Source of the DNA: Catenulispora yoronensis
GTDB lineage: Bacteria; Actinomycetota; Actinomycetes; Streptomycetales; Catenulisporaceae
DNA: 64,000 nt
Assembly (NCBI RefSeq): GCF_039531695.1
Contig: NZ_BAAAQN010000057.1
Span: forward strand, 16,940-80,939
Direction: 5' to 3'
Shown here: piece after piece, positions 34,985 to 42,884 of the stretch
How positions within the stretch are numbered: position 1 is the first letter of the stretch
Layout: the number at the start of each line of letters is the position of its first letter
The notes under the pieces: model-generated
Told to the model about the DNA's origin: nothing
Database searches by the model: none
What the model saw: only the letters and a program-made list of their open reading frames with translations
Position numbers and translations under genes: made by a program

Positions 34985-36472
34985 ATGCGACCCGACGAAG
35001 GCGGCGGCGGTGCCCGTCCCACCACCTGGTGGATCCTGGGGTTCGGCAGCGACCCGGTGCCCGGCGACACGTTCGCCCCGGCCCTGGTGTCCTCGAACTT
35101 CACCCAGGTCGCCGACAACGCCGAGACCGTGCACCGCGACTTGTTCGCGCTGCTGTCGGACCCGGCCCTGACCAACTGGCTGGGCAAGTCCGGCGAGGCC
35201 TTCTACCGGGCCTTCGAGCCGTTCCCGCAGCAGCTGGGCTCGATGAAGAACAGCTATCACGACGCCGCCGGCGCCCTGGACAAGTACCAGACCACCTACG
35301 CCGAGTGCCAGGGCGACGCCGACGGCGCGTGCGGCGGCGCGCAGCGCGCGCTCTCCGACGTCGGCCTGACCCCCGAGGACCTGCACGGCCTGCCCGGCGA
35401 CGGCGGCCAGGGCGGCGACCAGGGCTACGTCGACGCGCTGTCCAAGATCCTGATAGCGCGGCAGAAGCCCGACCCGGCGCCGGACCCGAGCATCCCGCAC
35501 CCGGCGCCCGGACCCGCGCCCGGCTACGTGCCGCTGAACAACAACGCTGCCATCTCGCAGGCTTCGCAGACCGTGATCAACACCTGCGTCAACGCCCGTA
35601 AGAAGGTCCAGAGCGCGGTGCAGCGGCTGACCAGCGCCGCGAACACCTGCGCCAAGGCGCTGCACGACGCCGCGGACGAGGCCATCACCCACGCGCCCTG
35701 GTCCGGCACGACCGCCGGGGCCTACGGCGGCGGCACCTTCGACCAGCGCTTCAAGGAGTTCGGCGGCGACCCGGCGGACCTGAAGCTGGACCCGGCCGTC
35801 GGCGCCGACTTCACCAAGGACCCCGGCGACGACCCGGCGGTCTCCCCGCGCTACAACGCCAGCCGCGACTTCATCTTCCAAGAGATCTTCTCGATGATGA
35901 ACAGCGACCAGTTCAAGAACATCCAGGAGCTGCTGCGCGAGGGCGAGCACCCGTCCCCGTTCGACACCGACCCCGGCGGCAAGATCAACGCGGCCATCAC
36001 CATGTGGGCGGCGATGGTCGGCCCGGGCCAGCCCTGGGACTTCAAGGGCAAGATCCAGGACATCCTCAGCAAGATCCCGACCCAGCCGGGCGAGACCCAC
36101 CAGTACACCCGCTTCGACGAGGATCCCCAGGTCGAGCTCTACGACAACATCTGGGCCAACATCTCCTACGGCTACGTCGGCCGGGCCGCCGGCTTCAGCG
36201 CCGACGACCTCCAGCACGGCGCCGAGCTCAACGCCTACCTCGGCGGCGGAGGCAAGAACACGCAGGGCAACTACGTCGGCCGCCAGATGGGCATCGACCT
36301 GTTCGAGCACTACCGGCCGGACCAGCTGACCAAGCAGGCGATCGACGACGAGATCTACGCGCACCTGGACCAGCTGCGGCCGTACTCGGAGTACCAGGGC
36401 TATCCGTCGAAGCTCGATCAGCCGCCGAAGGACTGGAAGGGCGGCGACCTGCCGAACAACCCGCTGTATTGA
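34985..36472 (+). CDS. WXG-type polymorphic toxin with type 44 C-terminal domain
   Basis: A 495-residue protein, ATG 34985 after CGGAGGATCAG. Residues 1-130 form a WXG100-like helical region with NWLGKSGEAF (W-x-G) for type VII export. A Pro-rich hinge (DPAPDPSIPHPAPGPAPG) follows, and 185-240 is a second helical stretch. The C-terminal 200 residues look like the polymorphic toxin type 44 domain: YNASRDFIFQEIFSMM, INAAITMWAAMVGPGQPWDF, NIWANISYGYVGRAAGFSAD, and MGIDLFEHYRPDQLTKQAID. The family is a predicted toxin module; the biochemical activity is not asserted here. The downstream membrane protein is the candidate immunity factor. Confidence 0.82.
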   Translation: MRPDEGGGGARPTTWWILGFGSDPVPGDTFAPALVSSNFTQVADNAETVHRDLFALLSDPALTNWLGKSGEAFYRAFEPFPQQLGSMKNSYHDAAGALDKYQTTYAECQGDADGACGGAQRALSDVGLTPEDLHGLPGDGGQGGDQGYVDALSKILIARQKPDPAPDPSIPHPAPGPAPGYVPLNNNAAISQASQTVINTCVNARKKVQSAVQRLTSAANTCAKALHDAADEAITHAPWSGTTAGAYGGGTFDQRFKEFGGDPADLKLDPAVGADFTKDPGDDPAVSPRYNASRDFIFQEIFSMMNSDQFKNIQELLREGEHPSPFDTDPGGKINAAITMWAAMVGPGQPWDFKGKIQDILSKIPTQPGETHQYTRFDEDPQVELYDNIWANISYGYVGRAAGFSADDLQHGAELNAYLGGGGKNTQGNYVGRQMGIDLFEHYRPDQLTKQAIDDEIYAHLDQLRPYSEYQGYPSKLDQPPKDWKGGDLPNNPLY

Positions 36473-36549
36473 GTGTCCGCGTCGGCGTGGCAGGCAACGA
36501 GGCCGAAGCGCTCTGAACAGGAAGCCGAAGCGCGCTGAGCCGGGAAGAG

Positions 36550-36987
36550 ATGCTGAATCAAGAGGCCGTGGTGCGGCGGCACGATGCCGCACCACGGCGA
36601 GTCGGGGTCGTCGCCCTCGTTGCCGTCGTGGTGGGGCTGGCGCTCATGGTCGCCCAGCTGCGGGCGCTGAATTCGACCTGGGAGTCGTGCCAGGTCGGCG
36701 GCGGCCCGATCGACGATGTCTTTCCGGGCGGGGCGGCGTATACGTGGCTGGGCGCGGACCTGCTGCGGTTCGTGCTCTATGCGGGCACCTATGTCATGTC
36801 TGCGGTGCTTGGCCGGCGCTGGATCTCGCGTCCGGGTCCGATAGGCACCGCGCTTCGTGTCCTGGTGATTGTCCTGCTGTGCGCGGTGCCGTTCGGGCTC
36901 GACTACGCGTGGGGGGTCCGCATGGATGCCGGGACTTTCGATCCGGGACAGTGCGCGGGAGGCGTGCCGAGCTGGTGGCCGTTCTGA
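36550..36987 (+). CDS. Small integral membrane protein, candidate immunity protein
   Basis: A 145-residue protein, ATG 36550 behind GGGAAGAG. It has three predicted membrane helices: VGVVALVAVVVGLALMVAQL, LLRFVLYAGTYVMSAVL, and ALRVLVIVLLCAVPFGL. Extracellular loops contain Cys (TWESCQVGGG, DPGQCAGG), able to form a disulphide. It lies 77 nt after the toxin in the same direction. A membrane protein is an expected immunity type if the toxin acts from outside. There is no family match that I know; the role is inferred from position only. Confidence 0.65.
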   Translation: MLNQEAVVRRHDAAPRRVGVVALVAVVVGLALMVAQLRALNSTWESCQVGGGPIDDVFPGGAAYTWLGADLLRFVLYAGTYVMSAVLGRRWISRPGPIGTALRVLVIVLLCAVPFGLDYAWGVRMDAGTFDPGQCAGGVPSWWPF

Positions 36988-37077
36988 GTCCGCGGCCTGC
37001 ACAGCTCAAGACCTCTGTCCGATCAAGACCTCTGTCCGACTCGACCTCAGCCCCGCAGGTACTCAGCCCGCACGTAC

Positions 37078-37494
37078 TCAGCCCCGCGCGTAGACCGCCC
37101 CGGTGAACTTCTCGCCCGGGCCCTGCCCCGGCTCGTCCGGGTAGTGCGAAGCTTCCCGGAACGCCAATTGCAGCGTGCGCAGGCCGTCGCGCAGTGGCGC
37201 TGCGTGCTGTGAGCCGATCTCCGGGGCGGCTGCCGTGACCAGGCCGGCCAGCGCGGTGATGAGCTTGCGGGCCTCGTCCAGGTCCAGGTCGGCCTCGCCG
37301 TTCTCGGCCAGGCCGAGCTTCACCGCCGCCGCGCTCATCAGGTGCACCGTCACGGTGCCGATGACCTCCACCGCGGGCACGTCGGCCAGGTCGCGCTGCT
37401 CGGCGGGCCCGGCCGCGGCGCTGTCGGGACCGGCCGTGCCGTGGTCCGTGGCGTCGTCGGGAATGGCCGAGGCGCTGGGGGTGTTGTCGGTCAC
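37078..37494 (-). CDS. DUF1844 protein
   Basis: 138 residues from GTG 37494 behind AAGGAGCC. The N-terminal 45 residues are Ala/Asp/Pro-rich. The DUF1844 core follows: IGTVTVHLMSAAAVKLGL, LDLDEARKLITALAGLVT, and PLRDGLRTLQLAFREAS. This family is a conserved neighbour of infC in actinomycetes, as here, where it is divergent from infC. Small helical protein of unknown function. Confidence 0.88.
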   Translation of the reverse strand: MTDNTPSASAIPDDATDHGTAGPDSAAAGPAEQRDLADVPAVEVIGTVTVHLMSAAAVKLGLAENGEADLDLDEARKLITALAGLVTAAAPEIGSQHAAPLRDGLRTLQLAFREASHYPDEPGQGPGEKFTGAVYARG

Positions 37495-37586
37495 TGCGGC
37501 TCCTTGCGGCGGATCTGTCTGTTGCCGGTCCAGCTTCCCACGCCGCGGTCGGTGACCCGGCGTCACGGCCACGCCCCGGAAGCTGC

Positions 37587-37592
37587 TAGTAT
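37587..37592 (+). promoter_or_regulatory. Candidate infC promoter -10
   Basis: TAGTAT is the best -10 in the DUF1844-infC gap, with no good -35. It would give a roughly 280-nt infC leader containing the two hairpins below. Confidence 0.4.
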
Positions 37593-37743
37593 CGGTTCCA
37601 CGACCGATCCGGACATGCTCGCGCGTGTCCCGATCCGCAAGCGGAGATCCATCTCCCACCTGGTCGGCCCTCGGGCGGACGGGTTCCGGTCACAAAGCCT
37701 CACGCTCGGGGCTGGGTTTCTCTGGCGTTCGCGCCGGGGGTAC

Positions 37744-37765
37744 CCGACATTTTTCCGAGTGTCGG
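37744..37765 (+). promoter_or_regulatory. infC leader hairpin 1
   Basis: CCGACA-N10-TGTCGG inverted repeat in the infC leader, just upstream of a terminator-like hairpin. It could be an alternative fold for attenuation control. Confidence 0.45.
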
Positions 37766-37782
37766 TCTGTCCGGTGGTGGAG

Positions 37783-37810
37783 CCTCGCATGCATGTCGTG
37801 CGAGGTTTTT
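37783..37810 (+). terminator. Intrinsic terminator/attenuator in infC leader
   Basis: CCTCGCA-N9-TGCGAGG (37783-37805) is followed at once by TTTTTGCGTTTT. This is a textbook hairpin plus T-run, rare in this GC-rich window. It lies 70 nt before the infC start on the coding strand, so it is placed to attenuate infC-rpmI-rplT. Confidence 0.75.
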
Positions 37811-37879
37811 GCGTTTTCCGCGCAAGGGCCGCGTACCGAAGAGGACCCCGGGCCGAGAGCCCAGAACGTAGGAGGCCAC

Positions 37880-38605
37880 ATCAGCACTGAGCCCCGTATC
37901 AACGACCGGATCCGCGTTCCCGAAGTGCGGCTGGTCGGCCCCAACGGTGAGCAGGTCGGCATCGTGTCGATCCAGGACGCGCTCCGGCTGGCTCAGGAGC
38001 AGGACCTCGACCTGGTCGAGGTCGCCGCGACCGCGCGGCCGCCGGTCGTCAAGGTCATGGACTACGGCAAGTACAAGTACGAGTCCGCCCTGAAGGCCCG
38101 TGAGGCGCGCAAGAACCAGGCGCACACGGTCATCAAGGAGATGAAGCTCCGCCCGAAGATCGACCCGCACGACTACGAGACCAAGAAGGGTCACGTGGTG
38201 CGGTTCCTGAAGGCCGGGGACAAGGTCAAGATCACCATCATGTTCCGCGGTCGGGAGCAGTCCCGGCCCGAACTCGGCCGGCGGCTGCTGAGCAAGCTCG
38301 CCGAGGACGTGGCCGAGCTCGGCTTCGTCGAGTTCGCGCCGAAGCAGGACGGCCGCAACATGATCATGGTGCTCGGGCCGCACAAGAAGAAGACCGAGGC
38401 GATGGCCGAGGCCCGCGCGGCCAAGGAGCAGCGCAAGGCCGGCGGTTCGGCCGTCGAGGCCGAGGCGTCCCAGGCCGCGGTCGAGCCGGAGGAGTCGGTC
38501 GAGCCGGCCGAATCGGTCGAGTCGGTCGAGTCGGCCCCCGCGGCCGAGCCGATCGCCGCCGAGGCGGCCGAGGCCACCGAGACCGTCGAGGAAGAACAGT
38601 CCTGA
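37880..38605 (+). CDS. infC: Translation initiation factor IF-3
   Basis: A 241-residue IF-3, which binds the 30S subunit and polices start-codon choice. The best start is ATC 37880, after TAGGAGGCCAC, giving ISTEPRINDRIRVPEVRL. Non-AUG starts are the hallmark of infC autoregulation. Both domains are complete: N-terminal (VRLVGPNGEQVGIVSIQDAL, DLVEVAATARPPVVKVMDYG) and C-terminal (KEMKLRPKIDPHDYETKKGH, FRGREQSRPELG, GRNMIMVLGPHKK). A 70-residue Ala/Glu/Val-rich tail extends beyond the fold. rpmI and rplT follow. Confidence 0.95.
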   Translation: MSTEPRINDRIRVPEVRLVGPNGEQVGIVSIQDALRLAQEQDLDLVEVAATARPPVVKVMDYGKYKYESALKAREARKNQAHTVIKEMKLRPKIDPHDYETKKGHVVRFLKAGDKVKITIMFRGREQSRPELGRRLLSKLAEDVAELGFVEFAPKQDGRNMIMVLGPHKKKTEAMAEARAAKEQRKAGGSAVEAEASQAAVEPEESVEPAESVESVESAPAAEPIAAEAAEATETVEEEQS

Positions 38606-38746
38606 CCCCGGTCAGGCCGGACCGGTTCCGGGCCCGGGCCGCCCGACGCTGAACCAGCGCGGCGGCCGGCCCGGGGCGTAGAGCGAGAGCGGATCCGTGC
38701 GGGGCACACCCCACGGATCCGCCCCATGTGAAGGAGAAACGGCGCC

Positions 38747-38941
38747 ATGCCGAAGCAGAAGACCCACAGCGGTTCCAAGAAGCGGTTCAAGGTGACCGGC
38801 TCGGGCAAGATCATGCGCGGCCAGACCGGTATGCGCCACAACTTCGAGCGCAAGTCCTCGGAGCTGACCCGCCGTCTGACCGGCGAGGTCGAGGTCGCCA
38901 AGTCCGACGTCAAGCGCGTCCGGCGGCTGCTCGGCCGCTGA
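38747..38941 (+). CDS. rpmI: Ribosomal protein bL35
   Basis: 64 residues with the L35 pattern MPKQKTHSGSKKRFKVTGSG, then RHNFERKSSELTRRLTG and a basic ending RVRRLLGR. ATG 38747 follows GAAGGAG. It is a large-subunit protein of the infC-rpmI-rplT operon at the usual size. Confidence 0.97.
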   Translation: MPKQKTHSGSKKRFKVTGSGKIMRGQTGMRHNFERKSSELTRRLTGEVEVAKSDVKRVRRLLGR

Positions 38942-38999
38942 GGCGGGCCCGCCGCGCCTCTCGCCCCCCGACCAGATATTTTGAGCAGGAGATAGAACA

Positions 39000-39386
39000 A
39001 TGGCACGCGTCAAGCGGGCAGTGAACGCCCAGAAGAAGCGCCGGGTCGTCCTGGAGCAGGCCGCCGGCTACCGCGGCCAGCGCTCCCGGCTGTACCGCAA
39101 GGCGAAGGAGCAGGTCACCCACTCCCTCGTCTATGCCTACCGGGACCGCAAGGACCGCAAGGGCGACTTCCGCCGGCTGTGGATCCAGCGCATCAACGCC
39201 GCGGCCCGCGCCGAGGGCATGACCTACAACCGCTTCATCCAGGGCCTGCACCTGGCGAACGTCGAGGTCGACCGCAAGATGCTGGCCGAGCTCGCGGTGA
39301 ACGACGCCGAGGCGTTCCGCGCCCTGGTCGACGTCGCGAAGAAGGCGCTGCCCTCCGACGTGAACGCGCCCAAGGCCGCCGCCTGA
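39000..39386 (+). CDS. rplT: Ribosomal protein bL20
   Basis: 128 residues: MARVKRAVNAQKKRRVVLEQ, GYRGQRSRLYRKAKEQVTHS, then WIQRINAAARAEGMTYNRFI. ATG 39000 has AGGAGATAGAACA. bL20 binds 23S rRNA early in 50S assembly and in other phyla represses its own operon. No L20-specific binding site could be recognised in the infC leader here. Confidence 0.97.
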   Translation: MARVKRAVNAQKKRRVVLEQAAGYRGQRSRLYRKAKEQVTHSLVYAYRDRKDRKGDFRRLWIQRINAAARAEGMTYNRFIQGLHLANVEVDRKMLAELAVNDAEAFRALVDVAKKALPSDVNAPKAAA

Positions 39387-39436
39387 GCAGCCGTTCCGGC
39401 TCCCAGGCCCCCTTTCCCAGGATCGGCGAGCAGGCC

Positions 39437-40255
39437 ATGACCGAGGCGAGTCCCGAGCTGTCCAACCAGCGCGCACCGCGCGCGGTGGCGGCGCGGCGGC
39501 TCGCCTCGCGCTCGTTCCGGGCCAAGCAGCGGCTGTTCCTGGCCGAGGGCCCGCAGGCGGTGCGCGAGGCCGCCGACCGGGACGGGGTGCTGGTCGAGCT
39601 GTTCGCCACCGCCGAGGCCGCCGAGCGGCACGGCGAGATCGTGGCCGCGGCCCGGGCCCAGGGCGCCAAGCTCACCGTGGGCACCCCGGAGCTGGTGGCC
39701 TCGCTCAGCGAGACCGTCACCCCGCAGGGCCTGGTCGGCGTGTGCCGGTTCCTGGACGTGCCGCTGGCGGAGTTCCTGGCCGGACACCGTCCGGAGCTGG
39801 TCGCGATCCTGGCGCACGTGCGCGACCCCGGCAACGCCGGCACCGTGCTGCGCTGCGCCGACGCCGCCGGGGCCGACCTGGTGGTGGTCACCGCCGAGTC
39901 GGTCGACGTCTACAACCCCAAGGCGGTGCGGGCCTCGGCCGGCAGCCTGTTCCACGTCCCGGTCGCGGTCGGGGTCACCGCGGCGGAGGCGGTGGCCGCG
40001 CTGCGCGGGGCCGGGGCCCGGATCCTGGCCGCCGACGGCACCGGCGCCGCCGACCTCGACGACGAGCTGGACGCCGGCCGGCTGGCCGAGCCCACCGCCT
40101 GGCTGTTCGGCAACGAGGCGTGGGGCCTGCCGGAGGCGCTGCTGGCGCTGGCCGACGAGGCGGTGCGGGTGCCGATCCACGGCCGGGCCGAGAGCCTCAA
40201 TCTGGCGACGGCGGCAGCAGTGTGCTTATATTCCTCTGCCCGGGCGCAGCGCTGA
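39437..40255 (+). CDS. TrmH/SpoU-family RNA 2'-O-methyltransferase
   Basis: 272 residues from ATG 39437. The N-terminal substrate-binding part is RRLASRSFRAKQRLFLAEGP. The SPOUT knot domain shows the three motifs: LAHVRDPGNAGTVLRCADAA, LFGNEAWGLPEALLALAD, and VPIHGRAESLNLATAAAVCL. Such enzymes methylate a ribose in 23S rRNA or tRNA with SAM. It sits 50 nt after rplT, the conserved actinomycete arrangement. The exact target nucleotide is not deducible. Confidence 0.92.
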   Translation: MTEASPELSNQRAPRAVAARRLASRSFRAKQRLFLAEGPQAVREAADRDGVLVELFATAEAAERHGEIVAAARAQGAKLTVGTPELVASLSETVTPQGLVGVCRFLDVPLAEFLAGHRPELVAILAHVRDPGNAGTVLRCADAAGADLVVVTAESVDVYNPKAVRASAGSLFHVPVAVGVTAAEAVAALRGAGARILAADGTGAADLDDELDAGRLAEPTAWLFGNEAWGLPEALLALADEAVRVPIHGRAESLNLATAAAVCLYSSARAQR

Positions 40256-40426
40256 GCGCCCCCGCGAGTCCTCCGGGAGTCCGGCAGTGTTCACCGTGGC
40301 GAATGCCTCGCCACCGGTAGCCGGTGATCCGTCGTCGCGGAACGATAGTGTGGCGGATCGACGGAAGGTGATGCAAAAGGCGCACAGTGCACGGGCAGCG
40401 CGGGCAGCAGGCAGGAGGACCGTCAG

Positions 40427-41581
40427 GTGACCGTATCGGTCGGGGCGCGGCAGGCGGGGCCGGGCCTGCGCCTGTTCGCCGGCGCGCTCGACGGCCTGCT
40501 GGTGCCCGACGACCTGCCGGACGGCTTCGTCGCCGCCGACGCCGAGGGCGTGGTGCGGGTGTTCAACCGCGCCGCCTCCGCGCTCACCGGGATCCCCGCC
40601 GACGCCGCCGTGGGCCGCGACTTCGCCGAGGTGCTGCCGCTGCGCACCTCCGACGGCCGCGACTGGTGGCGCCTGGCCGACCCCTACGGCGGGCTGAGCA
40701 TCCGCACCGGCCACCCCGAGGTGCCGCTGTGGCTCGGCGACCCCGAGGCCGGGCCCGACGCCGGGCCGCAGGCCGGCACCGAACTGCTCGTCACCGCCCG
40801 CTACAGCCGGCGCGACGGCCGCTCCACCCCGGTCACCGGCCTGGTGCTGGGGCTGCGCGGCACCGAGCAGCGCCGCCGCCGCGAGCGCCGGCAGTCCGAC
40901 CTGATCGCCACCGTCGCCCACGAGCTGCGCTCCCCGCTGACCAGCGTCAAGGGCTTCACCGCCACCCTGCTCGCGCGCTGGGACCGGTTCACCGACGACC
41001 AGAAGCGGATGATGCTCCAGACCGTGGACGCCGACGCCGACCGCGTCGTGCGCCTGATCGCCGAGCTGCTGGACGTCGCGCGCCTGGACTCCGGCCGGAT
41101 GGCGCTTCACCGGGTCCCGGTGGACCTGCACCAGCTGATCACCGACCAGGTCCGGGCCTGTGTGGCCCAGGGCGTGCCGGAGGAGACGTTCCGGATCGAG
41201 ATCCCGTGCGGGCTGCCGCCGGTGTCGGCCGACCCGGACAAACTCCGGCAAGTCCTGGCCAATCTTCTGGAAAACGCGGTGCGGCACGGCGGAGGCACTG
41301 TCACAATCGAGGCTCAGGCCGAGGACGACCGGTCCTTGCCGGGTCTGCATACCGAAGGTGTGTCGAGCGTGGCGGTGGCGGTGAGCGACGAGGGTCCCGG
41401 GATCCCGGAGGACCAGCTCACCCGTGTCTTCACCCGGTTCTGGCGGGGTGGCCGCCGAGGCGGGACCGGCCTGGGCCTGTCCATCGTGAAGGGGCTCGTG
41501 GAAGCGCACGACGGCGTCGTCTCCGTCGGCAACGGCGCTTCCGGCGGCGCCCGCTTCCGATTTACCTTGCCCGTCGCGTAG
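40427..41581 (+). CDS. PAS-domain sensor histidine kinase
   Basis: 384 residues, GTG 40427 after GGAGGACCGTCAG. There are no membrane helices, so it is cytoplasmic. PAS domain at about residues 25-140 (DGFVAADAEGVVRVFNRAA, TPVTGLVLGLRG). HisKA has phospho-acceptor His in IATVAHELRSPLTSVKGF. The ATPase domain carries LRQVLANLLENAVRHGGG (N box), VSDEGPGIPEDQL (G1), and GRRGGTGLGLSIVKGLVEAH (G2). No response regulator is adjacent; actinomycetes keep a histidine kinase at this point before pheS. The signal is unknown. Confidence 0.92.
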   Translation: MTVSVGARQAGPGLRLFAGALDGLLVPDDLPDGFVAADAEGVVRVFNRAASALTGIPADAAVGRDFAEVLPLRTSDGRDWWRLADPYGGLSIRTGHPEVPLWLGDPEAGPDAGPQAGTELLVTARYSRRDGRSTPVTGLVLGLRGTEQRRRRERRQSDLIATVAHELRSPLTSVKGFTATLLARWDRFTDDQKRMMLQTVDADADRVVRLIAELLDVARLDSGRMALHRVPVDLHQLITDQVRACVAQGVPEETFRIEIPCGLPPVSADPDKLRQVLANLLENAVRHGGGTVTIEAQAEDDRSLPGLHTEGVSSVAVAVSDEGPGIPEDQLTRVFTRFWRGGRRGGTGLGLSIVKGLVEAHDGVVSVGNGASGGARFRFTLPVA

Positions 41582-41747
41582 GCCTGCACAGGCCGGCGCG
41601 CGGGCTTCTCCGCGTCCTTCGCACGGATCCTTCACGCCCCGCGCCGTGTCACAGCCCGGGCGGAATCCGTGTTCGTCCAGTGGCCCCTCTAGACTCGGCT
41701 GTGCCTGCTGAGCTCGCGGGCCGTGAATCCATGGAGACCAAAACAAC

Positions 41748-42884
41748 ATGTCGGCACCGAACAAGTCGTACGACCCGGTGGAAGTCGAGGCGGTGAAGCC
41801 CGACGAGGTCGCCCGCCACCGGTCCGACGCGCTGGCCGCCATCGCCGCCGCGTCGACGTTGGACGAACTGCACCAGGTGAAGATCGCCGTGGCCGGGGAC
41901 CGTGCCCCGCTGGCGCTGGCCAACCGCGAGATCGGCGCTCTGCCGCCGGCCGCGCGCGCCGAGGCCGGCAAGCGCATCGGCGAGGCCCGCGGCGCGGTGA
42001 AGCAGGCGCTGGCCGAGCGGCAGGAGCAGCTGGAGACCGAGCGCGACGCCCGCGTCCTGATCGAGGAGGCCGTCGACGTCACCCTGCCCTGGGACCGCGC
42101 CCCGCGCGGCGCCCGGCACCCGCTGACCACGATCCAGGAGCGGATCGCGGACATCTTCGTGGCCATGGGCTACCAGGTGGTGGACGGGCCCGAGGTCGAG
42201 GCCGAGTGGTACAACTTCGACGCGCTGAACTTCCCGCCGGACCACCCGGTGCGCGACTTGCAGGACACGTTCTTCGTCGCCGGCAAGCCGGCCGGCGAGG
42301 GCGCCGAGAGCACGGCCAGCGGCATGGTGCTGCGCACTCACACCTCCCCGGTCCAGGCGCGCACCCTGCTGGCGCAGGGCGCCCCGGTGTACGTCGTCTC
42401 CCCGGGCCGCACCTACCGCACCGACGAGCTCGACGCCACGCACACCCCGGTGTTCAGCCAGATCGAGGGCCTGGCCGTCGACGAGGGCCTGACCATGGGG
42501 GACCTGAAGGGCACCCTGGACCACTGGGCCACCGCGATGTTCGGCGACGGCGTCGTGACCCGCCTGCGCCCGCACTTCTTCCCGTTCACCGAGCCGTCGG
42601 CCGAGGTCGACCTGCAGTGCTTCGTGTGCAAGGGCGCCTCGGTCGGCGACCCGGACAACCCGTGCCGCACCTGCGGCTCCGAGGGCTGGATCGAGTGGGG
42701 CGGCTGCGGCATGGTCAACCCGCGCGTGCTGGTCGCGTGCGGCGTGGACCCCGAGCGCTACAGCGGGTTCGCCTTCGGGATGGGCCTGGAGCGGAGCCTG
42801 ATGTTCTTGAACAACGTCAAGGACATGCGGGACATGATCGAGGGAGACGTGCGCTTCACGCTCCCGTTCGGGATGGAGATCTGA
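41748..42884 (+). CDS. pheS: Phenylalanyl-tRNA synthetase alpha subunit
   Basis: 378 residues, ATG 41748. The N-terminal coiled coil (LDELHQVKIAVAGDRAPLAL to RDARVLIEEA) contacts tRNA. The class II core shows HPLTTIQERIADIFVAMGY, the FFVAGKPAG insert, motif 2 (GRTYRTDELDATHTPVFSQI), and motif 3 (GMGLERSLMFLNNVKD). With PheT it forms the alpha2-beta2 enzyme. The stop overlaps the pheT start (TGATG). A TAGACT -10 candidate lies at 41690-41695; no T-box or leader peptide was seen in the 166-nt gap. Confidence 0.97.
   Translation: MSAPNKSYDPVEVEAVKPDEVARHRSDALAAIAAASTLDELHQVKIAVAGDRAPLALANREIGALPPAARAEAGKRIGEARGAVKQALAERQEQLETERDARVLIEEAVDVTLPWDRAPRGARHPLTTIQERIADIFVAMGYQVVDGPEVEAEWYNFDALNFPPDHPVRDLQDTFFVAGKPAGEGAESTASGMVLRTHTSPVQARTLLAQGAPVYVVSPGRTYRTDELDATHTPVFSQIEGLAVDEGLTMGDLKGTLDHWATAMFGDGVVTRLRPHFFPFTEPSAEVDLQCFVCKGASVGDPDNPCRTCGSEGWIEWGGCGMVNPRVLVACGVDPERYSGFAFGMGLERSLMFLNNVKDMRDMIEGDVRFTLPFGMEI

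Noticed and set aside
41582..41747. T-box or leader-peptide attenuator before pheS
   Set aside because: No T-box consensus, no Phe-rich leader ORF and no terminator with T-run seen.
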